Source of the DNA: an uncultured Bacilli bacterium
GTDB taxonomy: Bacteria > Bacillota_I > Bacilli_A > RF39 > UBA660
Direction of reading: 5' to 3'
DNA length: 53,273 nt
NCBI GenBank assembly: GCA_947627995.1
Contig: CANQYE010000006.1
Coordinates: 1-53,273 of the forward strand
A model generated the notes under the pieces. That model had not been told where the DNA came from, did no database searches, and saw only the letters and a list, made by a program, of their open reading frames with translations. A program made the translations under genes and the position numbers. Positions 46,224-53,273 of the stretch are shown piece after piece (within the stretch, counting starts at the first letter, position 1; every line of letters begins with the position of its first letter).

Positions 46224-48984
46224 TAATAAAATAAAAAAAGGAAAAAATAATAATATTAAAAAAAATAATAAACAAAAAAAAGGTAATATTAAAGGTAATA
46301 CTACAAATAATAAAAAAGGAAAATCAAAAAAACAAATTATATTAATTGCTATAATGATGTTTTGCATATTGTTTTTTCTTTTAACTATATTGTTTGGCCT
46401 ATACATAATTATTTCTTCACCAAAATTTTCTAAAGACCAACTATATAATAAAGAATTAAGCGTAATGTATGATATAAATGGAGACGAATATGCAGAATTA
46501 GGATCTGAAAATAGAGAGCTTGTAACATATGAAGATTTACCTGAAGTATTAATAGATGCAATAGTTGCTACCGAAGATTCAAGATTTTTTCAACACAATG
46601 GCTTTGATATCGCTCGATTCGTAAAAGCTAGTTTAGGTCAGGCTGCTGGACAAAATGCTGGTGGAGCATCAACTTTAACAATGCAAGTTGTAAAAAATAC
46701 ATTTACTTCAACCGAGTCTCATGGAATAAAAGGAATAATACGTAAATTCACTGATATTTATATGTCAATATTTAAAGTAGAAAAAAATTATACAAAAGAA
46801 CAAATAATGGAATTTTATGTTAATGCTCCTTATTTAGGAAATAGTTCTTATGGTGTTGAAGCTGCAAGCCAATCTTATTTCGGCAAATCAGTGTCTGACT
46901 TAACTCTTACCGAAGCTGCTTTAATCGCAGGATTATATCAAGCTCCACATGCTTATGACCCCTATAATAATCCTGAAGCTGCAACTAATAGAAGAGCAAC
47001 CGTTTTAAGTTTAATGCGTAAACATGGTTATATTACAAAAGAACAACAAGAACTTGCAAATAGCATTTCTATACAATCTTTACTATTGCCAAAAGATCAA
47101 GTTAAAGATAATAATATTAATCAAGGTTTTGTCGACACTGTAGTAGAAGAAGTAATTAAAAAAACAGGTAATAATCCTTATGATGTTCCAATGTTAATTT
47201 ATACAACAATGGACCCAAAAGGTCAAAGCGTATTAAATGGTATTATGAATGGTGAATCATTCCAATTTGTTAATGATGAAGTTCAAATGGGAATCACTAT
47301 TACAAGCGTAAAAGATGGATCTATTGTAGCTGTTGGTGCTGGTAGAAATCGTGTTGGTGAAAGACAATATAATTATGCAACAATGATTAAAAGACATCCT
47401 GGATCCGCAGCAAAGCCATTCTTTGCATATGGACCTTTAATTGAATATAACAATGCATCTCCAGCAACTTACTTTTTTGATTTACCATATTCGTATTCTA
47501 ATGGTCAAAGCGTAAGTAATGCTGATAAAGGCCATCGGGGTATAATGAATATGAAAACTGCTTTAGCATCCAGTCGTAACATTCCTGCAATACAAGCTTT
47601 TCAACAAGTTGATAAAGAAAAAATCTCAGAATTTGCTCATAATGTTGGAATTGATTATGGAAAAGAATTATTCGAATCTGCTGCAATTGGAGCATTTGAT
47701 GGAGTAAGTCCTCTACAAATGTCTGCTGCATATGCTACTTTAGCAAGAGGAGGAGAATATATTGAACCATACTCTTTCACTAAAATTGTTTATCGTGAAA
47801 ATAATAAAGAATATATTAATGAAATAAAGAAAAAACAAGCTATGAGTGATTCAACTGCTTATCTATTAACATATATTTTAAACTATGCTATTGAAAATAA
47901 TAAAATATTAGGTAGTTTAAGTGTTGGAAATACTCAAGTTGCTGGAAAGACAGGAACTTCAACAATAGATGGCAATGCGTTAAAAAAATATCATTTACCA
48001 AGTAGTGCAATTATGGACAGCTGGGCAAATTTATATACATCTGACTATGCGGCATCTATTTGGTATGGTTATAAAGAGGTAAAAGAAAATAGATATTTAA
48101 CTGCCACTACTGGTGATAGAGTTAGAAAAAAAATATCTCAAATTATAGCAAATAATTATTTTAATACAGGAGCTAAATTTAATGTTCCAAGTAGTGTAGT
48201 TAAAGCAGAATATGAATTGTATACTTTCCCTCTTACAAAGCCGACTGAGAATACACCTGAATCATTAAGAGGTTATGAGTATTTTAAAGCTGGTGCTGAA
48301 CCTGAAGCTTCAACAATATCATATTCAAAATTAGATACACCTACTAACCTTAAAGCAAACGAATCAGGTTCAACTATAAGTATTAGTTGGGATCCAATTA
48401 ATGCTCCAGTTGGCAATACACAAAGTGGAATAGAATTATATGAAAAATACTTTGGAAAATATGCTAGTAAATTTTATAATGCTATGGCTCAATATAATAG
48501 TACAAAAGTAGGTACAATTGGATATAATATTACTGTTAAAGACCCAACTGGAAATACCACGGATTTAGGATTTACTACTAATACAAATTATACTTATGCA
48601 ATTAATTCTGGAAATGGTAGTTATACATTTAATATAAGGGCTGTTTACAGCAGTAGTAGTAAAGGTGGATCAGACATAACCACTGCTATTGTTAAAGTCT
48701 CAAATCAAATTGATGAAAATACGGAATCTGATGATACTTCTTGCAATGGAAATGAGTTTAAAATTATTTCCCCAAATGTTTATGGAGATACCATTACTTT
48801 ATCAGCAGGAAAAGTTTCAGAATTGAATACAAAAATTAAATGGTGTGGAACATATACTCTAACTGTTAAAGATGGTAGTAAAATACTAAATCAAAGAGAT
48901 GAGCTATCTGCTGGAAAAATTTATGGATTAACGTTTACTTCTACAGATGCCAAAGTATATGAATATAAATTAAAAATAACATAA
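46207..48984 (+). CDS. Class A penicillin-binding protein (PBP1)
   Basis: Transglycosylase AIVATEDSRFFQHNGFD and GGASTLTMQVVKN; transpeptidase SAAKPF, SSRN, GKTGTS; overlaps recU. Confidence 0.96.
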   Translation: MVKVANNKIKKGKNNNIKKNNKQKKGNIKGNTTNNKKGKSKKQIILIAIMMFCILFFLLTILFGLYIIISSPKFSKDQLYNKELSVMYDINGDEYAELGSENRELVTYEDLPEVLIDAIVATEDSRFFQHNGFDIARFVKASLGQAAGQNAGGASTLTMQVVKNTFTSTESHGIKGIIRKFTDIYMSIFKVEKNYTKEQIMEFYVNAPYLGNSSYGVEAASQSYFGKSVSDLTLTEAALIAGLYQAPHAYDPYNNPEAATNRRATVLSLMRKHGYITKEQQELANSISIQSLLLPKDQVKDNNINQGFVDTVVEEVIKKTGNNPYDVPMLIYTTMDPKGQSVLNGIMNGESFQFVNDEVQMGITITSVKDGSIVAVGAGRNRVGERQYNYATMIKRHPGSAAKPFFAYGPLIEYNNASPATYFFDLPYSYSNGQSVSNADKGHRGIMNMKTALASSRNIPAIQAFQQVDKEKISEFAHNVGIDYGKELFESAAIGAFDGVSPLQMSAAYATLARGGEYIEPYSFTKIVYRENNKEYINEIKKKQAMSDSTAYLLTYILNYAIENNKILGSLSVGNTQVAGKTGTSTIDGNALKKYHLPSSAIMDSWANLYTSDYAASIWYGYKEVKENRYLTATTGDRVRKKISQIIANNYFNTGAKFNVPSSVVKAEYELYTFPLTKPTENTPESLRGYEYFKAGAEPEASTISYSKLDTPTNLKANESGSTISISWDPINAPVGNTQSGIELYEKYFGKYASKFYNAMAQYNSTKVGTIGYNITVKDPTGNTTDLGFTTNTNYTYAINSGNGSYTFNIRAVYSSSSKGGSDITTAIVKVSNQIDENTESDDTSCNGNEFKIISPNVYGDTITLSAGKVSELNTKIKWCGTYTLTVKDGSKILNQRDELSAGKIYGLTFTSTDAKVYEYKLKIT

Positions 48985-48985
48985 A

Positions 48986-49020
48986 GAAAAAGATATATTA
49001 AATATCTTTTCTTTTTTTTT
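48986..49020 (+). terminator. PBP1 terminator
   Basis: GAAAAAGATATATTAAATATCTTTTC followed by T-run; overlaps nth 3' end. Confidence 0.75.
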
Positions 49021-49630
49021 CTTTACTTTTGCATAAATTATAAAGCTCACAGTTATAACAATCAGGATTTTTTGCTTTACAAATATATCTTCCAAATAAG
49101 ACTAATTGATGATGTAGTTTAGTCCATTTATCTTTTGGAAATTTTTTCATTAATTTCTTTTCAACATTAAATACATCATCATTTTTACTTGCTAAGCCTA
49201 AGCGTTTAGAAACACGGAAGACATGAGTATCAACTGCAATACATGGGACATCATATAAATTAGACAAAACTACATTACAAGTTTTCCTACCAACGCCAGG
49301 TAATGATTCTAAATATTTCCTATCATTTGGCACTTTTCCATCATAATGTTCAACTAACGATTTTGCCACTTCTTTAATAAAATAACTTTTCTTTTTAAAA
49401 GTACCAACTGGCATAATAATTTTTTCAATATCATTAATTGGAGCTTCAGTCAAAGAAAAAATGTCATATTTATCAAATAAAATTTTTGTTACTTTATTAA
49501 CGTTTTTATCCGTAGTCTGTGCACTCATAATTGTAGCCAATAATAATTCATAATCTTTTGTGTAATAAAGTTCACATTTTGCATCAGGATACATTTTGTC
49601 CAATGCTATAATAATATCTTTAATCATCAT
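48998..49630 (-). CDS. nth: Endonuclease III
   Basis: LLATIMSAQTTDKNVN, LPGVGRKTCNVVLSN, C-terminal 4Fe-4S CKAKNPDCYNCELYNLC. Confidence 0.95.
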   Translation of the reverse strand: MMIKDIIIALDKMYPDAKCELYYTKDYELLLATIMSAQTTDKNVNKVTKILFDKYDIFSLTEAPINDIEKIIMPVGTFKKKSYFIKEVAKSLVEHYDGKVPNDRKYLESLPGVGRKTCNVVLSNLYDVPCIAVDTHVFRVSKRLGLASKNDDVFNVEKKLMKKFPKDKWTKLHHQLVLFGRYICKAKNPDCYNCELYNLCKSKEKKRKDI

Positions 49631-50261
49631 CGTTTAACCAATCATAATCAAAAAGATCAACTTCTTTTTCTTCATCTTTTTTCTTCACAAAATTTTTAAC
49701 ATCATTCATTGTTTTAAAATGTTTTTTATTCCATTCAAATAATATTTTATCAATGTATCTCATATTAGTAACACCATTATAAACTGCTTCTTTTAATGCT
49801 CCTATTATTAATTCTTCACTTATATTCATTTCAAGCCATCCATTAATAATTTCATATTCCATAGGTGATAAAGTTCTTCCTAATTCTTTTTCAAATTTAG
49901 TAAATATTGTCCCAGATAAGCTTTTTTCTTCATCATCATTAATTAATTTTTCCATTTCTTTATAATAATTTGTCAGATCAATTACTTCTATCATTTTTAA
50001 AGAGCTATCTTTTTTGGTGTTAATAGATATAAGATTTTTAGCAAGTAAATTATTAAAACTTTGAATAACCTCTTCATTATCTATTCTTAAAGTTTGACTA
50101 ATTTGCTCTAAATTTAAAAGCTTTTCAGAATCATTATCAAAATAAGCTAAAATAATAAATTCACTTAATGTTAATTTCTTTTTAAAAGCTGTTAAAATAA
50201 AATAATTATTTAATACAAGTTTTTTTTCTTTTAACAAAAAATTTCTTAAACTATTTTTCAT
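49620..50261 (-). CDS. dnaD: DnaD replication initiation/remodelling protein
   Basis: DnaD C-terminal domain FEKELGRTLSPMEYEIINGWLEMNISEELIIGALKEAVYNGVTNMRYIDKILFEW. Confidence 0.9.
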   Translation of the reverse strand: MKNSLRNFLLKEKKLVLNNYFILTAFKKKLTLSEFIILAYFDNDSEKLLNLEQISQTLRIDNEEVIQSFNNLLAKNLISINTKKDSSLKMIEVIDLTNYYKEMEKLINDDEEKSLSGTIFTKFEKELGRTLSPMEYEIINGWLEMNISEELIIGALKEAVYNGVTNMRYIDKILFEWNKKHFKTMNDVKNFVKKKDEEKEVDLFDYDWLNDDD

Positions 50262-51354
50262 TAATATACCTCCACTTATTATCTTTTAAATATACTTCTA
50301 AATCTTTTTTATTATTTTTTAATTTCCCTGCTAGAATTAAATCAATTAAATCTTTCTTTATTATTGATATCATTTTTGAAGGCTTTATGTTCATTAACTT
50401 TAATATCATTTGTGTATTTAATTTTAAATCTTCCTCTGATTTAATCGGTAAATTAAAATAATCCTTATTTAATTGTTCTTTATTATATCCTAAAATTTGT
50501 CCAGCTACAAGAGAAATATACAATCCATAATCATAAAGAATTCTATTGTTTATATGTTTGTTTTCTATAATCTGTCTTATTTGTCTTATAGTATTATTTT
50601 CATATTTTGTCATAGAATACTTATCACTATAATTAAGCTGAGCCCACATTCCATTTAAATCCTCAATATAATTAATTTCTTTATAATTTATTTCTAAATA
50701 CTTTAAAATATTATATTTTTTTAACATATCTAAACCTTTTAAAGCATTTTTAGATAATAATATTAAATTAAGTTCTTCTTTTTTTCGCTCATATGAGATA
50801 TTCTTTAAATACTTTTTTGTTTTTTTTATCGAATTAATGAGTAAATCATCTAATTGAAAATCCAATATTGTAGCAAATCTAATAGCTCTTAATATACGTA
50901 GTGGATCTTCTTTTAATTTTTTTAAAGGATTACCGATTAATTTAATTTTTCTGTTTCTTAAATCATTTACCCCATTAACCAAATCATATATTTGACCATT
51001 TTTGTCCATATATATAGCATTGATGGTAAAATCGCGACGAATAACATCCTTTTCCATATCATCTACATAAATTATTTCTGTAGGTTTTCTTTTATAATAT
51101 TTTTTTTCTTCTCTAAAAGTTGTTATATCATAATTATAATTATTAGTCCTTATTTTAAAAGTTCCATATTTTTCTACTTTAAAGTTAGTATCTTTAAATA
51201 TATTAATTAAAAAACCAGTAGTGGCATTTGTAGCTATATCTATATCATTTGTGTTTTTAAATAATAGTTTATCTCTAACATATCCACCAACTAAAAATGC
51301 TTTAAATCCAGCATTTTCTATTTTTTCAAGGACTTTAATTATATTTGAATCCAT
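50251..51354 (-). CDS. CCA tRNA nucleotidyltransferase / poly(A) polymerase family
   Basis: AFLVGGYVRDKLLFKNTNDIDIAT, RRDFTINAIYMD, EDPLRILRAIRFA; ATG 51354 preferred. Confidence 0.92.
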   Translation of the reverse strand: MDSNIIKVLEKIENAGFKAFLVGGYVRDKLLFKNTNDIDIATNATTGFLINIFKDTNFKVEKYGTFKIRTNNYNYDITTFREEKKYYKRKPTEIIYVDDMEKDVIRRDFTINAIYMDKNGQIYDLVNGVNDLRNRKIKLIGNPLKKLKEDPLRILRAIRFATILDFQLDDLLINSIKKTKKYLKNISYERKKEELNLILLSKNALKGLDMLKKYNILKYLEINYKEINYIEDLNGMWAQLNYSDKYSMTKYENNTIRQIRQIIENKHINNRILYDYGLYISLVAGQILGYNKEQLNKDYFNLPIKSEEDLKLNTQMILKLMNIKPSKMISIIKKDLIDLILAGKLKNNKKDLEVYLKDNKWRYINEK

Positions 51355-51417
51355 AATTTTCACCAATAATATTATAACATAAAATAAACAAGAATATCTT
51401 TATTTATAATATAATAA

Positions 51418-51446
51418 AAAAAGTAGTTTTAAAAGCTACTTTTCTT
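51418..51446 (-). terminator. Terminator of surface-protein gene
   Basis: AAAAGTAGCTTTTAAAACTACTTTTTTT on minus strand. Confidence 0.7.
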
Positions 51447-51461
51447 AATATTTATTAATTA

Positions 51462-53273
51462 TTAACGTCTACTAAAAATTTTTTTATAACCTATTAAGCT
51501 ACAACCAAAAGTAAAAATCCCAGTAATGATTGCACATATAATAGTATAAATACTATGTGAATCATTTTCTACTCCAGTGTTTGGAGCTTTTTCTTTTAAT
51601 GGATAAGCACTATTGTTATTATTTGGTTGTGTTGATTCAACTGGTGTTTCAACCTTCTTATATTCAAAGATTGCCTCAATTTTAGAATCACTATTAAATA
51701 ATGTTTCTATTAAATCAATATCATTTCCTTCTTCATCTACATATTTTGATAATACATAATTTTCTTTACCTTCTTGTGCCAATTGTTCAATGGCTTTTTC
51801 AATCCAAGCTTGTAACTTTTTATTTTCTTCTTCCGTAATTTTAGAAATAGGTAAATCCTCTCCTAATTCAAATTCAACCTTATCTTCTATTTCATTACCA
51901 TTATTATCTCTTCTAAAAACTGTAATTTTAATATTAAATTTAGCCTTAATTGAAATATTTTCATAGATTGGTTCATCTTCTTCTATCGTTTTACCATTTT
52001 GGTCAACAAATCTAGAAAATTTTCTACCATCTGAATTAATCTTTAATGCATTAAGAACATTTTTATCAAGTGAAGAAAGACTTTGTCCAGCTTCTAATGT
52101 ATAAGCATGGCCATCTTCTGTTGAAACTTCAATATCGTATATTGCAGTAACTACAGTATGTTTATGAAGATCTGTTGTTACTTCTATCTTGTTGCCTTTA
52201 CTATCTCTAAACTCTTTAAATCCAACTGGTTTTTTATAACCGACTTCTTCTAAATCATTTAACGTTTTCCCTTCATCTAGGGTATAATCTTTTCCATTTA
52301 CAGTAATTGTAATTGTATAAAGTGGAGTTAAAGTAACATTTTCAGTAATTTGATCATCCAAAACAGTTTTTTCAGCAAATTCTTTAAAATCTTTGTCTTT
52401 GTTATTGTTTAATTTTTCAAGTAAATTATTTGCTGTTTTTAATTGGCTACCTTCTAATATTTCTTCATATCCTACATCTGTAATTGTAACTTTTACGTTA
52501 TATTTAGGAATAATTGTCATTGAAGTATTAAAAGTATAATTTTCATCTATTTTTGTACCATCTGAATCTACAAAATAAGCAATACTTGATTTAGTTTCAG
52601 GAACAGAAACTGCAGAAATTTTTTCACTTGGAATATCATTGTATTTACTTCCTTCAGCTAATCTAATTTCTTCTCCATCTTGACCTAAAGTTATAACAAC
52701 ATTATATTTAACGCTTACTTCAACATTAGAATCAAGATTCTTATTTAGTAGTTCTTCTCTTGTAAGTTCTTTTCCATCTACTACGTATTTATCAAACTCT
52801 TTATCTGTCACTTTTTCTAAAGAATCAAGATATTCGGTTAATTTATCTTTTTCAGTATAAGTGTTTAAACTTTTACCCTCATCTACGATAAAATCACGGC
52901 CATTAATTGTTGCTTTAACACTATAAACTGGTTTAATTGTAGTATGCTTTGTTATAGCATCCTTACTTTTTCTATCTATAGTATTACCATCTGTATCTAC
53001 AAATCTACTAAATTCTTTTCCTTCTTTATTAGCTAACTCATCCAATTTAGCTTTAATAGTAGGATTTTCATCAAGTGCAGTATTTACTTCTAACTTATAA
53101 GAATCACCATCTACTATAGTTATTTTATATGCGTATTTCGTAGTTAATTCCATATTATGTTCAAATCTAGTTTCTTCATCAAATGTATTACCATCATTAT
53201 CTACAAATCTACTAAATACTTGATTAGGCTCATTTTTATTTTTAATAGTATCTAAATTTAAGTCTTTTATATC
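51462..53273 (-). CDS. Large repeat-containing sortase-anchored surface protein (partial, truncated at window edge)
   Basis: At least seven approx. 60-85-aa repeats (GYTLEEGKTL...FSRFVDxxGNxIxE...TIxxKYxVxIT); C-terminus KAPNTG + TM + SRR; reading frame stays open to 53273. Confidence 0.85.
   Translation of the reverse strand, partial: DIKDLNLDTIKNKNEPNQVFSRFVDNDGNTFDEETRFEHNMELTTKYAYKITIVDGDSYKLEVNTALDENPTIKAKLDELANKEGKEFSRFVDTDGNTIDRKSKDAITKHTTIKPVYSVKATINGRDFIVDEGKSLNTYTEKDKLTEYLDSLEKVTDKEFDKYVVDGKELTREELLNKNLDSNVEVSVKYNVVITLGQDGEEIRLAEGSKYNDIPSEKISAVSVPETKSSIAYFVDSDGTKIDENYTFNTSMTIIPKYNVKVTITDVGYEEILEGSQLKTANNLLEKLNNNKDKDFKEFAEKTVLDDQITENVTLTPLYTITITVNGKDYTLDEGKTLNDLEEVGYKKPVGFKEFRDSKGNKIEVTTDLHKHTVVTAIYDIEVSTEDGHAYTLEAGQSLSSLDKNVLNALKINSDGRKFSRFVDQNGKTIEEDEPIYENISIKAKFNIKITVFRRDNNGNEIEDKVEFELGEDLPISKITEEENKKLQAWIEKAIEQLAQEGKENYVLSKYVDEEGNDIDLIETLFNSDSKIEAIFEYKKVETPVESTQPNNNNSAYPLKEKAPNTGVENDSHSIYTIICAIITGIFTFGCSLIGYKKIFSRR

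Noticed and set aside
46173-46406. 77-aa hydrophobic minus-strand ORF
   Set aside because: Antisense of the Lys/Asn-rich N-terminus of PBP1; composition artefact
1-53273. Alternative genetic code (TGA=Trp) expected for Mollicutes-like lineages
   Set aside because: TGG is used for Trp and TGA serves as stop in at least the AAA+ gene (33868) and SDR gene (28357)
1-53273. CRISPR array, transposon or prophage
   Set aside because: No regularly spaced direct repeats, transposase, integrase or phage structural genes were recognisable

Overview
AT-rich, gene-dense bacterial chromosome segment. Gene content and order (ezrA, rpsD, polA-mutM, miaA-mutL, yqeH/yqeG, rodZ-pgsA-recA-rny, gpsB-rnpB, recU-pbp1 facing cca-dnaD-nth) point to an uncultured Firmicutes/Bacilli-like or Mollicutes-adjacent lineage; this is inference. 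At least two genes (33868, 28357) end in TGA while Trp is encoded by TGG, so the standard bacterial code (table 11) applies. Most of the window is housekeeping: translation, DNA repair, envelope, RNA decay. Directly readable non-coding features are RNase P RNA (rnpB, minus), tRNA-Glu(CTC) (minus), a Trp T-box leader before trpS with UGG specifier and UGGC bulge, an extended CIRCE element overlapping the hsp20 promoter, LexA/SOS boxes at recA and at a Y-family polymerase, several TTGACA-17-TATAAT type promoters and hairpin terminators. The least conserved part is about 31.4-38.1 kb. It holds a DUF7666-like protein, an HdeD-like membrane protein, a D1-only Clp-type AAA+ ATPase translationally coupled to a diaminopentanoate-dehydrogenase-like protein, a divergent 417-aa orphan and a small Cys/His/Asp candidate hydrolase. 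The right edge cuts through a large repeat-containing, sortase-anchored surface protein. I do not see a CRISPR array, transposase, prophage or clear defence island. The best candidates for something undescribed are the AAA+/dehydrogenase pair with its divergent orphan, a small kinase-like protein between RNase J and RNase Y, and a 36-aa ORF upstream of gpsB.
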